Assembly (NCBI GenBank): GCA_046350055.1 | Contig: JAXMBC010000001.1 | Coordinates: 124,001-188,000, forward strand | Direction: 5' to 3' | DNA length: 64,000 nucleotides | Source of the DNA: JAEUIE01 sp046350055 | Lineage (GTDB): Bacteria > Planctomycetota > Planctomycetia > Gemmatales > HRBIN36 | In this document: positions 18,501-25,309 of the stretch, piece after piece | Layout of the letters: every line of letters begins with the position of its first letter | Position numbering within the stretch: the first letter of the stretch is position 1 | Notes under the pieces: generated by a model | Seen by the model: only the letters and a program-made list of their open reading frames with translations | Database searches by the model: none | What the model was told of the DNA's origin: nothing | Program-made: the position numbers and the translations under genes

Positions 18501-18678
18501 TGGCATAGAGGCTATTCTGCTTGTCTTCGGTCCAGCCCTGTACCATGTCGGCATAAATGGTGATCGGCTTGTCGTCCGCTGTAGGAGTAGACTGAGCCTG
18601 GGCGGTCTCATGCACCACCAGGCTGAACAGCATCCATGCCAACAGAGCTATACAGCGAAACGCCCACGATGCAGGCAA
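15520..18678 (-). CDS. LptD/OstA-like outer-membrane assembly protein
   Basis: A protein of about 1052 residues. After a signal peptide ending ETAQAQS, an OstA/LptA-type domain (ITIYADMVQGW...LYAKGNVSIERG) occupies residues 35-110. A second such region lies near 240-330, and a long beta-strand-rich C-terminal half (about 480-1050) with many aromatic residues is consistent with an LptD barrel. LptD inserts lipopolysaccharide into the outer membrane. No ATG opens the frame. The TTG at 18678 is preceded by GGGAGGGAG at 7 bases and gives a good signal peptide; a TTG at 18747 would add 23 Arg-rich residues. It is convergent with the carboxylase. Confidence 0.82.
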   Translation of the reverse strand: MPASWAFRCIALLAWMLFSLVVHETAQAQSTPTADDKPITIYADMVQGWTEDKQNSLYAKGNVSIERGTTRIKLKEAILWMTKGDGTNVSQAILYGEGSVTLEENSKPKRTLERISIQWNTTGELRLIAPEKRSGQPDVNSTLYTRARTVLATPPPPNTAVSDLPPVPSTQPATTPGTSEPPSALKLPTTQTVKQGERNFTQDPISPTPDVANILNRSSTLGISSRTSSPYQYRILPSKAGEYTVMIWGGITLFAGDQNSVIDISCDRAVIWAKGITGNPGQGIPNFNNFRKEQVEVYLEGHVEIRVRKLNGPSAGVDQLILADRGYYDLGRNSALLSKCELVYRLPGLTLPINVQAAEVRQLDLNNFEANDAVFFASRLPSDPDLKVMAGTLHVELKDVPRKGWLGTTAFDPLQGSPVQDAAIYGTANDVKLRLLDFTVGAVSHAEGDLRDPFGPFEGIRFRSDNIFGVGLEVQLDALQLFGIDKAEGTRWTMSPLFYSKRGPGLITEFQNSGVGLLGFPGRYDSWLRGQIQWDYADLDQLGRDRQPPVPQELRGLLTARHRQELSENWLFQAQLGYQSDRNFYEQWWKRQYDEDLNQETFAMLKYQNEQFAFSGLVKPNIRPWVNEGQALPRGDGWLVGQDLFQTLTYYGHASAGLYRFNTTSDLPDSYFSTVFPNEFDRYRPLPPSSDMPHRESFWLSRFSLMNEITWPIKLGVLNISPYGMADLSYYSDDMSGADAGRVWWAYGARAAIPFSRLYSNVQSDFFNVRGIYHKLSIEADYRNAQSNVDFRRLPLLDRLDDDPTDQARRDLRMYRLMNGTNLNLATSPLYDPQLYALRRGYLNSPDNLDDMEYVRFGMRNRWQTKRGVEEAERIVDWLSFDLFATWFPTQDRDNYGHPFGLIDYNFRWQIGERTSILSQGMIDPFQDGAKSISLGLLIERTERMRFYFGYYKLDPVGTDAVIFSQSYVINPKYSITWSSSYDFGTTNNLGQSLLITRTGSDIQVSLGLGWDPLRNNFNATFEVYPTVMGPTRHMRAMAPGLAQVDPSTVPY

Positions 18679-18823
18679 GCGCAGTCTCCCTCCCCGACGG
18701 TGCAGATCACACCGCGCCCAATCCCTGGGCAGGGGGGCATATGCCAAGATTGCGTGGGAGTGTCAATGCGAGGTAGCTGATGGTGCTATGGAAGCTGGGT
18801 AAGCCTCACAGGACAGGTCGAAT

Positions 18824-19723
18824 CTAAACGAACCACCGCACCTGACTCCACTGGATCAGCGCGTAAAGAAGCAGCCAGCATAGTGCACATCCCTGCATCA
18901 CGCGGTCGTGATAGATAATCCGATTAGGCTCAATGCGATACTTTGGATGCGTCAGCCGACGGCGGTAGTGCAGTATCATGAACGCCATCAAGGGCACTGT
19001 CACCACCTGTGAAGAGTTGGCAGCTCCCGAAGTAGGCAACAACAGAAACAGGGCATAACAGATCATGGCCATGGCTGCGCTGGTATCGAGGGCACCATCA
19101 AGGAAAGAGAGTGAGTAATGATCCAGCACCGGACGGCGATCTGCGATGGCTGTATCTTCCATGGCCACCAGTTCCGCCCGCCGCTTGGCAAAGCCAAGAA
19201 ACAGCGAGAGGAAGAAGGTGAAAAGAGTAAGCCAGGCACTGGGCAACTGGTCCATGACATAGATGCCAGCCAGTAAGCGAAGAATAAACCCGAGGGCAAT
19301 ACAGAAGGCATCGGCGATGGGCAGGTGTTTGAGCTTCAGTGAGTAAGCCAGATTGATGACGAGGTACCCTGCGCAGCAACACCCCGCTTTCATGTTGATG
19401 ACAAATGCCAGGGCAATACCTGCTACCGCGAACAATACCGTGGCCCACCACGCCGCAGGAATGCTGATTTGCCTTGCAGCCAGTGGACGGAGCTGTTTCC
19501 GGGGATGCGTACGGTCTCGTTCGACATCAACAATATCGTTAAGAATGTAAACCGCACAGGAGACAAGAATAAAGCAGGCAACGATGACCAGGGCCAGGCC
19601 GAGTTGATCCCACTGCTGGGTAAAGAAGACCCCCGCCAGGCAGACGAGGTTCTTGATCCAGTGCGCTGGGCGCAAGAGGCGGAGCCAGGGAGACAATAGA
19701 ACCTCGTACCGGGTTAACGCCAC
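18824..19723 (-). CDS. UbiA-family prenyltransferase, decaprenyl-phosphate phosphoribosyltransferase-like
   Basis: A polytopic inner-membrane protein of about 299 residues. It has the UbiA Asp-rich motif YILNDIVDVERDRTHP and the second motif near DTAIADRRPVLDHY. The opening LLRPAHWIKNLVC and length match the decaprenyl-phosphate phosphoribosyltransferase group, which attaches phosphoribose to polyprenyl phosphate for cell-envelope sugar donors. The GTG at 19723 is chosen: it overlaps the end of the upstream gene by 10 bases, implying coupling, and gives family length. The ATG at 19804 would force a 91-base overlap with that gene and add a hydrophilic tail. Confidence 0.88.
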   Translation of the reverse strand: MALTRYEVLLSPWLRLLRPAHWIKNLVCLAGVFFTQQWDQLGLALVIVACFILVSCAVYILNDIVDVERDRTHPRKQLRPLAARQISIPAAWWATVLFAVAGIALAFVINMKAGCCCAGYLVINLAYSLKLKHLPIADAFCIALGFILRLLAGIYVMDQLPSAWLTLFTFFLSLFLGFAKRRAELVAMEDTAIADRRPVLDHYSLSFLDGALDTSAAMAMICYALFLLLPTSGAANSSQVVTVPLMAFMILHYRRRLTHPKYRIEPNRIIYHDRVMQGCALCWLLLYALIQWSQVRWFV

Positions 19724-19998
19724 ATCATACCGGAGACGATCACAATCTTTTTCTTGGGGTTTACGCCGTAGTGAATAGTCATTGGTCCCCGGAATGCTAT
19801 GCATCGAATCATTTCAAGCTGCTTGTATTTGAACTTGGCTTCACCGATGCTCAATGGACTATCACCAAGATCGTAGTCCAATTCAGCAATGGCACTCGTG
19901 AATTCTCGATACTGTTCGATATCGACCTTTCGCAAGACCAAGCCTTCACTCTTGATCCATGGCACGACCATGTCCCAGGAAACCTGATAGTTTCGCAT
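19714..19998 (-). CDS. Putative RelE/ParE-like toxin-type protein
   Basis: A 94-residue protein. The second half (DSPLSIGEAK, RCIAFRGPMTIHYGVNPKKK, VIVSGMMW) follows the pattern of small RelE/ParE-fold proteins, in which a GES/GEA segment precedes strands ending in a hydrophobic-x-W. It begins 13 bases after the small coiled-coil gene, as expected for a toxin behind its antitoxin, and overlaps the UbiA start. The catalytic residues of ribonuclease toxins are not obvious. The assignment is moderate and rests on pattern plus gene order; it may equally be an unrelated housekeeping partner of the prenyltransferase. Confidence 0.65.
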   Translation of the reverse strand: MRNYQVSWDMVVPWIKSEGLVLRKVDIEQYREFTSAIAELDYDLGDSPLSIGEAKFKYKQLEMIRCIAFRGPMTIHYGVNPKKKIVIVSGMMWR

Positions 19999-20011
19999 CG
20001 TCGTACTCTAG

Positions 20012-20278
20012 TTACAGTTTTTTTAGCTGTTTATCCAATTGACTGAGATGTTTTCTCAGTTGTTTGACTTGCAGCTTCACATCATGCAATACCCGCTCAC
20101 GTGGATCCAGAGCTGGTACGTCGACACCGAGCTCCGCAAACAACTCTGGCAGTTCAACCATGCGTGCCCGCGCGTACTCGGCGTCAGTTGGCTCTCGGAA
20201 GTCAGGGCCGAACAGCTTTTTGAGTTCTTTCTCACGCTGCTTGACAGTGAGTTTGTTTCGTTTGGCTTTTACAGGCAT
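20012..20278 (-). CDS. Small coiled-coil protein, possible antitoxin
   Basis: An 88-residue, highly charged protein: a Lys-rich start (MPVKAKRNKLTVKQREKELKK), an acidic middle and a C-terminal leucine heptad coiled coil (LHDVKLQVKQLRKHLSQLDKQ). A strong GGAGGTGGAG ribosome binding site precedes the ATG. It is the upstream member of a pair with the RelE-like protein and could be its antitoxin. No DNA-binding fold is evident, so it differs from common antitoxins; the role is inferred only from size, order and composition. Confidence 0.68.
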   Translation of the reverse strand: MPVKAKRNKLTVKQREKELKKLFGPDFREPTDAEYARARMVELPELFAELGVDVPALDPRERVLHDVKLQVKQLRKHLSQLDKQLKKL

Positions 20279-20347
20279 GGCTCCACCTCCCGTTCACATT
20301 CTAAAACAGACAAGCCGCTTGTTGCAATAGTGCAATGCACTGTTCTG

Positions 20348-20656
20348 CTATTTCTCCCGCTTGATCCACGGCTTCAGCACCGTGTACCATGGAATAGCGG
20401 TAATGCTGGACCGCTCAATACTCAGCAGCTTGCGGCGCTCCAGCTTGGCCAGGGCATCCTGCACACTCCGTTTACTCAGACCTGTCTGCTCCGCCATGTC
20501 AGCGAGAGCCAGTTGCACCCGTACCCGTCCTTGCCCGTGCGTGATGCGGTAAAGAAAGAGATAGAGCAGAAAGGCAGAAGGCTGACGGTCGTGCCCAACC
20601 AGTCCACGCATCAGAACATCGATGATGTAGCTGTCGATTTCAATTTGCATCGGCAT
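20348..20656 (-). CDS. Small winged-helix (HTH) protein
   Basis: A 102-residue protein with a helix-turn-helix: LALADMAEQTGLSKRSVQDALAKLERRKLLSI (residues about 49-80) is a classic winged-helix recognition region, followed by a short wing. The N-terminus is a helix that could dimerise. It probably binds DNA as a transcriptional regulator; the effector is unknown. It heads a minus-strand cluster with the coiled-coil protein, the RelE-like protein and the prenyltransferase, 69 bases from the next gene, so it may regulate that group. Confidence 0.78.
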   Translation of the reverse strand: MPMQIEIDSYIIDVLMRGLVGHDRQPSAFLLYLFLYRITHGQGRVRVQLALADMAEQTGLSKRSVQDALAKLERRKLLSIERSSITAIPWYTVLKPWIKREK

Positions 20657-20757
20657 TTCCAGTAGCAGCCGCTGCTATAGTAGTCGATGCACGCCTTGCA
20701 TGCCAGTGGGCGCGATCTGTATGCTGCTCCTACCACATGCTTTCCGGAGTTTCCACT

Positions 20758-21123
20758 ATGATCAAAGCCATCAAGTTTGCCTGTATCCCGGTCACCGACC
20801 AGGACAAGGCCCTCGACTTCTACACCAGCAAGCTCGGCTTCCGCATCATCACCGATGCCCCCTTCAACGACAAACAACGCTGGATTGAACTCGGCATCCC
20901 CCGGGCTGAAACCAAAGTCGTCCTCTTCACCACCGACGACTTCAAACCCATGATCGGCAAGTTCATGAACATCACCTTTTGCTGCGACGACGTGGAGAGC
21001 AGCTATCGGCAGATGAAAGCCAAAGGCGTGGAATTCGTCAAAGAGCCCCAGAAACAGGAGTGGGGCCACTTCGCCATCTTCAAGGATGTGGATGGCAACC
21101 AGTTTGTGCTGTCTAGTACCTGA
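20758..21123 (+). CDS. VOC-family (glyoxalase/bleomycin-resistance fold) protein
   Basis: A 121-residue single-module vicinal oxygen chelate protein. The opening IKFACIPVTDQDKALDFYTSKLGF and the closing GHFAIFKDVDGNQFVL are the paired beta-alpha-beta-beta-beta modules of the family. Members are glyoxalases, dioxygenases, epimerases or binding proteins; which one cannot be told here. The ATG at 20758 has a GGAG ribosome binding site; an ATG at 20737 adds seven non-family residues. It is a single gene, convergent with the TPR protein. Confidence 0.88.
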   Translation: MIKAIKFACIPVTDQDKALDFYTSKLGFRIITDAPFNDKQRWIELGIPRAETKVVLFTTDDFKPMIGKFMNITFCCDDVESSYRQMKAKGVEFVKEPQKQEWGHFAIFKDVDGNQFVLSST

Positions 21124-21141
21124 TCCTAGCTCATTCCTTCT

Positions 21142-21891
21142 TTATTCATCCCGGTATGGCCTCTTCGTTTCATACAAGGAGAGGCGTTTTTTAGCCTTCG
21201 CGACATAGTCTGAGGCAAATTCCTCATTTGCCAATGCCATCTTCTGGTACTTGATTGCTTGCTCGAAATTCCCATCTTCGGCATACGCGGTCCCTAGGGT
21301 GTCGAGGCAGAAAGGATCTTTCCAATCGCTCAATTCGCATGCTTTCGTTGCCAGCTTCACCGCTTCACTGCCACGGCGAAACTTTGCGTTTGGACAGGTT
21401 GCATAGATCCAGGCTTGACCGTTGTAACCATACGGGTGCTTAGGGTTGGCTTTAGTAGCTGACTGAAAGTCATTCAGCGCCTGCTGATAGTCTTTTCGTT
21501 TCGCATACAGCGTCGCACGTTCCAGATAGGCTTCTATGTATTCAGGATCGATCTTGAGTGCAGCTGTATAGTCGTTGAATTCACGATCCAGATCAGCTTG
21601 GGAGACATAGAAGAAGGCCCGAGTCACATAGAAAAAAGGGACTTTGGGATTAAGGCGAATGGCTTCATTGCAATCCGCGAGAGCTTCCTTGCTTCTGCCC
21701 ATCTTGTTCCTGCAAATGGCACGATTCACGAATGCTGCCGGGTCGTCGCGGTCTAGTGCAATGGCTTTGTCGTACAGTTCGATGGCCTTAGCATATTTCT
21801 TCTTGATCACAAGCCTGTCGGCCTGTTCCATCAACTGAACGCGGTCGTCAATTAGTAATACCGAGAAGAACACGTATATCAGTGCAAGCAT
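21142..21891 (-). CDS. TPR-repeat protein with N-terminal anchor
   Basis: A 249-residue protein. A hydrophobic N-terminus (MLALIYVFFSVLLI) is a likely signal peptide or membrane anchor. Four or five tetratricopeptide repeats cover about residues 18-230: AKAIELYDKAIALDRDDPAAF, SKEALADCNEAIRLNP and the related units that follow. TPRs bind partner proteins; no catalytic domain is present. The start at 21891 is supported by GAGGAG 7 bases upstream. A longer frame to 22014 overlaps mnmG and is not protein-like. It lies 24 bases from the end of mnmG and may be co-transcribed with it. Confidence 0.85.
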   Translation of the reverse strand: MLALIYVFFSVLLIDDRVQLMEQADRLVIKKKYAKAIELYDKAIALDRDDPAAFVNRAICRNKMGRSKEALADCNEAIRLNPKVPFFYVTRAFFYVSQADLDREFNDYTAALKIDPEYIEAYLERATLYAKRKDYQQALNDFQSATKANPKHPYGYNGQAWIYATCPNAKFRRGSEAVKLATKACELSDWKDPFCLDTLGTAYAEDGNFEQAIKYQKMALANEEFASDYVAKAKKRLSLYETKRPYRDE

Positions 21892-21914
21892 CGAAATCTC
21901 CTCATATATAAGTC

Positions 21915-23798
21915 CTACCCCTCCAACCCCATCACCAGCAGCGCCACATCGGCGGGGGTGATGCCGGTCACCCGGCTGGCCTGCCCGACGGTGCGGGGGC
22001 GATGGCGAAGCCACTTCTCGCGTGCCTCGGCTCGCAGGTGCGTGAGCTTGGTGAAGTCAAAGCTCTCGGGGATGCGTTTGTCATCCAGCCGAGCATGTCG
22101 GGCAACATCTTCTTCCTGACGGTGGATGTAACCGGCGTAGAAGCCATCGAGCATCACCTGACTTATTGCCTGGACGGCAAGTCCTGAGTCCTGAGTGCTG
22201 AGTCCTGAGAGAGACGTTGAAGGGCCTTCCCACTTCCGCAACTCTGGCACCCAGGCACAGAGCATCTCCCACGTCGTCCCCGGACGCTTGATCCACTGGG
22301 CCAGCGTGATGCCTTCATGCCGCAGCGTGTTCACCTCGTTGGTGATGGCGGCGATAAGACGCTCTTTGTTCTGATAGCGATCCCAGTCAACGGCGTTGAC
22401 CAGCCCCGCTTCGTAACCCAGCTTCGTCAGTCGGCGGTCAGCGTTGTCATGCCGCAGGGCCAGGCGATACTCTGCTCGCGACGTGAACATGCGGTACGGC
22501 TCATCCACACTGCGGGTCACCAGGTCATCGATCAGTACACCCAGATAGGCCTGATGGCGATCGAGCACCAGGGCAGGCTTCTGCAGCAGCTTGAGCGCCG
22601 CATTCATCCCGGCGAGCAGCCCCTGGCCCGCTGCTTCCTCGTACCCCGTCGTGCCATTGATCTGCCCGGCGAAGTAGAGACCACTCACTTTCTTGGTTTC
22701 CAGCGTCGCCTGCAACTGATGAGGCGGAGCGTAGTCGTACTCCACGGCATAACCAAACCGCATGATCTCGGCATGCTCGAGGCCGGGAATGTGCCGCAGC
22801 ATCTCCTGCTGCACATCCTTAGGCAGGCTGGTGCTGATGCCATTGACATAGTATTCGCGGGTGTGATACCCCTCCGGCTCCAGGTAGAGCTGATGCCGAT
22901 CCTTGTCAGCGAAACGAACTACCTTGTCTTCAATCGATGGACAATAGCGTGGTCCCCGGCTGTGAATCTGCCCGCTGTACATCGGAGCCCGGTGCAGGTT
23001 GGCCCGGATCAGATCATGCACCTTCTGGTTGGTGTAGGTGATGTGGCAATCGAGCTGCCGCTGCGTGATCCGGCTCGTGCTGAAGCTGAACGGCTGCGGG
23101 TCGGCATCGCCCGGCTGCACATCCAGCCCGGCGAAGTCGATGGTGCGACCATTCAACCGACACGGCGTGCCTGTCTTGAACCGGGCCAGCTCAAAGCCCA
23201 CGCCGGCCAGACTGCTGCTCAGCCCCTGGGCCGCACCATCCCCTGCCCGCCCGCCGACGACTTTGGCCTCGCCAGTGTGCATGATCGCCTGGAGGAAGGT
23301 ACCGGTAGTGAGGATGAGAGCCCGGCAGCGGTAGAGGGTGTCGCCTTTGCAGAGGACCGCAGAAACAGCAGCGTGGATGCCCTCGCTATCGCTTCCGGCT
23401 CGTGGCGCTTCAGTGACGATCTGCTCGACAATCTCCTGGCGCAGTGTCAGGTTGGGCTGGTTCTCGATCACTTCCTTCATGCTGAACTGGTACAGTTTCT
23501 TGTCGCACTGAGCCCGGGGGCCGTGCATGGCTGGGCCTTTGGAACGGTTCAGCAGACGAAACTGCAGGCCGGCCCGGTCGGTGAGTTTGCCCATCTCACC
23601 ACCCAGGGCATCAATCTCGCGGACGAGTTGCCCCTTGCCCACGCCGCCGATGGCCGGGTTGCAACTCATCGCCCCGACCATGTCGCAGTTCATGGTCAGC
23701 AGCGCAGTCTTCAGGCCCATGCGTGCCGCTGCCAGGGCTGCTTCGCACCCGGCATGCCCGGCACCAACCACAATGATGTCGAAATCGTAAGTGAGCAT
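21915..23798 (-). CDS. mnmG: tRNA uridine-5-carboxymethylaminomethyl modification enzyme MnmG (GidA)
   Basis: A 627-residue FAD enzyme that, with MnmE, makes the 5-carboxymethylaminomethyl group at wobble uridine of tRNAs. The N-terminal FAD motif is DIIVVGAGHAGCEAALAAARMG. Also seen are the family segments CNPAIGGVGKGQLVREIDALGG, GRTYLQIN-like GLYFAGQINGTTGYEEAAGQG and, near the end, the helical tRNA-binding domain YAGYIHRQEEDVARH. A short low-complexity stretch at about residues 529-545 (TSLSGLSTQDSGL) is encoded by an inserted heptamer repeat array. MnmE is not in the window. Confidence 0.95.
   Translation of the reverse strand: MLTYDFDIIVVGAGHAGCEAALAAARMGLKTALLTMNCDMVGAMSCNPAIGGVGKGQLVREIDALGGEMGKLTDRAGLQFRLLNRSKGPAMHGPRAQCDKKLYQFSMKEVIENQPNLTLRQEIVEQIVTEAPRAGSDSEGIHAAVSAVLCKGDTLYRCRALILTTGTFLQAIMHTGEAKVVGGRAGDGAAQGLSSSLAGVGFELARFKTGTPCRLNGRTIDFAGLDVQPGDADPQPFSFSTSRITQRQLDCHITYTNQKVHDLIRANLHRAPMYSGQIHSRGPRYCPSIEDKVVRFADKDRHQLYLEPEGYHTREYYVNGISTSLPKDVQQEMLRHIPGLEHAEIMRFGYAVEYDYAPPHQLQATLETKKVSGLYFAGQINGTTGYEEAAGQGLLAGMNAALKLLQKPALVLDRHQAYLGVLIDDLVTRSVDEPYRMFTSRAEYRLALRHDNADRRLTKLGYEAGLVNAVDWDRYQNKERLIAAITNEVNTLRHEGITLAQWIKRPGTTWEMLCAWVPELRKWEGPSTSLSGLSTQDSGLAVQAISQVMLDGFYAGYIHRQEEDVARHARLDDKRIPESFDFTKLTHLRAEAREKWLRHRPRTVGQASRVTGITPADVALLVMGLEG
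22180..22214 (-). repeat. Heptamer array inside mnmG (locus C)
   Basis: Five 7-base units on the plus strand (AGTCCTG, AGTCCTG, AGTGCTG, AGTCCTG and AGAGAGA), almost the same as the intergenic array at 9465-9499. The mnmG frame reads through without a stop, adding roughly a dozen Ser/Gly/Leu-rich residues before the C-terminal domain. Confidence 0.85.
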
Positions 23799-23805
23799 TC
23801 TTGAG

Positions 23806-23840
23806 GAGCCAGTAGCAAGGATTCAGAAGCCAGTAGACAA
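23806..23840 (+). repeat. Degenerate 7-base tandem repeat array (locus D)
   Basis: Five 7-base units (GGAGCCA, GTAGCAA, GGATTCA, GAAGCCA and GTAGACA) begin 8 bases upstream of the mnmG start codon, so they lie in its leader. A dispersed GC-rich repeat follows directly. Confidence 0.8.
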
Positions 23841-23845
23841 CTGTA

Positions 23846-23878
23846 AGGTGGGAGGGTGAGGCTCCTGCCGAGCCGCAG
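23846..23878 (+). repeat. Dispersed GC-rich intergenic repeat, copy 2
   Basis: A 33-base match to 9581-9612, including GGTGGGAGGG and GGCTCCTGCCGAGCCGC, with four or five differences. It lies in the gap between mnmG and the cupin gene. Confidence 0.7.
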
Positions 23879-24015
23879 ACCGCTCCGATGCCTCACGTCT
23901 CAAGCCATCCGTCTCATTCTATGAGAACCTCAACTTGCATCTGGTTCATGTACTGGTCTGCAAAGATCAGGCTGAAGCGGTTAGGATGGACTACCATTCA
24001 GCAAAGGAGCAATCC

Positions 24016-24354
24016 ATGCCCGGCCTTACTCCTGCCGCCGCGCTCGCCACTCTGGCAGAGCAGTCCACCCAGCCGTTCATCAAACTCTTCGAACATGGCT
24101 CGCTTGAAGTGGAAATCTATCGCCCGGTGAAGGTAGATCGTCAACAGCCTCACACCCGGGACGAGGTCTATGTCATCCTCGCCGGGACAGGCTTCTTCGT
24201 GAATGGAGATCTCAAGCAGCCCTTTGAACCGGGAGAAGTTCTCTTCGTGCCAGCAGGCCAGGTACACCGTTTTGAAAACTTCACCTACGACTTTGCCACC
24301 TGGGTCTTCTTCTATGGCCCCGAAGGTGGAGAAAAGAATCAGCCCACCACGTGA
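24016..24354 (+). CDS. Cupin-domain protein
   Basis: A 112-residue single-domain cupin. The first cupin motif is visible as QQPHTRDEVYVILAGTGFFVNG and the second as PFEPGEVLFVPAGQVHRFENF, with His and Glu residues suited to bind one metal ion. Function is open: isomerase, dioxygenase or sensor. The ATG at 24016 has AAAGGAG eight bases upstream; a longer frame from 23935 lacks homology. A stem-loop just past the stop may terminate transcription within the convergent PEP-CTERM gene. Confidence 0.86.
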   Translation: MPGLTPAAALATLAEQSTQPFIKLFEHGSLEVEIYRPVKVDRQQPHTRDEVYVILAGTGFFVNGDLKQPFEPGEVLFVPAGQVHRFENFTYDFATWVFFYGPEGGEKNQPTT

Positions 24355-24361
24355 TGCACGT

Positions 24362-25204
24362 TCACGATAGCACTTGCTCGTGTGCTATCTTCTTCCTGCG
24401 GCGTATTTGCCAGGCAGCAATACCGGCAACAGCCACACTCAATCCCAGCAAGGCCCAGGTGCCTGGTTCCGGCACTGCGAAGAGGGCGACATCAAACCGA
24501 TACCGATACCAGCCACTGGTTACAATGCCGCCACCCTCGGCGATGCTTCGTTCTGCTTCAAATTGAAAGTCCACATCATAGATGCCAGGAGCCGAGAAGC
24601 CGAGATTGAAGAAATTGCCAGTCCCGGTACTGCGGGTGATTCCCGTGAGATTGAGGTCCGTGGAAAAGAGCGGATTCACAATATTGGGATCGCCGACAGC
24701 ATCATTGAATGCACCGTTGTTGGTGTACAGTGAAAAAGCACCCGGGTTGGAGATGCCTGCCACTGACATGTTGATATTAATCTGATCGTTGGCAAAAAGG
24801 CCGGGAGGCAGCGAGAATGTCGAGATACCCATGATCAGCCGCGATGCAGCATCACCATTCTGGGGCGTGGCACGAAACGGTTGATTGGGACCCGTGCCGA
24901 TAAAGTCCCAGGTTGTCGGCAGGGGACGCTGATAGAGATGCTGTGGCCCCGCCACCCGGAAGCGTGCCCCGCCGCTGGTATCAAAGACAAATCGCCCCAG
25001 CCCGCTGCTATACGTCGGATCGTAGAGTTGCGTGTTCGTTTCGTCGAATATCTGCACAATCCAGAAGGGGTTGCTGGGATTCGCATTGTTAAAGGACAAC
25101 TCAATAAACGAGACCTGACCTTTATCCAGCACTGTCTGCCCGTAAGTGCATAACGGGGAAACAAGCATCACCAGGGGAACAAGCCATTTCAATGTGGTCG
25201 GCAT
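24362..25204 (-). CDS. PEP-CTERM-type secreted protein
   Basis: A 280-residue exported protein. A signal peptide (residues 1-22, ending CTYGQ) is followed by a beta-rich Asn/Gly-containing body. The C-terminus has the PEP-CTERM sorting signal: VPEPGTWALLGLSVAVAGIAA, then an Arg/Lys cluster RRRKK. Such proteins are processed by an exosortase and linked to exopolysaccharide production; no exosortase gene lies in this window. The ATG at 25204 is used because it gives a proper signal peptide; the upstream extension to 25489 is not protein-like. It is convergent with the cupin gene, 7 bases apart. Confidence 0.85.
   Translation of the reverse strand: MPTTLKWLVPLVMLVSPLCTYGQTVLDKGQVSFIELSFNNANPSNPFWIVQIFDETNTQLYDPTYSSGLGRFVFDTSGGARFRVAGPQHLYQRPLPTTWDFIGTGPNQPFRATPQNGDAASRLIMGISTFSLPPGLFANDQININMSVAGISNPGAFSLYTNNGAFNDAVGDPNIVNPLFSTDLNLTGITRSTGTGNFFNLGFSAPGIYDVDFQFEAERSIAEGGGIVTSGWYRYRFDVALFAVPEPGTWALLGLSVAVAGIAAWQIRRRKKIAHEQVLS
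24366..24396 (+). terminator. Possible terminator of the cupin gene
   Basis: GATAGCAC (24366-24373) pairs with GTGCTATC (24382-24389) around an 8-base loop, followed by TTCTTCCT. It lies 11 bases past the cupin stop and inside the 3-prime end of the convergent PEP-CTERM gene. Confidence 0.45.
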
Positions 25205-25309
25205 GAATGTCTTCAAAGTACGAATCTTCCTGAGAGTTCGACGTTTCCAGTGTAGCCAAAGTTCCAGCAGCCTACAAGAATGAGTAGGAAGCCTTCCTCT
25301 GAGTATGAC

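Noticed and set aside
22317..23804. A 495-codon open frame antisense to mnmG
   Set aside because: It lies wholly opposite a clear MnmG protein and has the Ala/Arg/Leu/His-rich composition of a shadow frame in GC-rich DNA.
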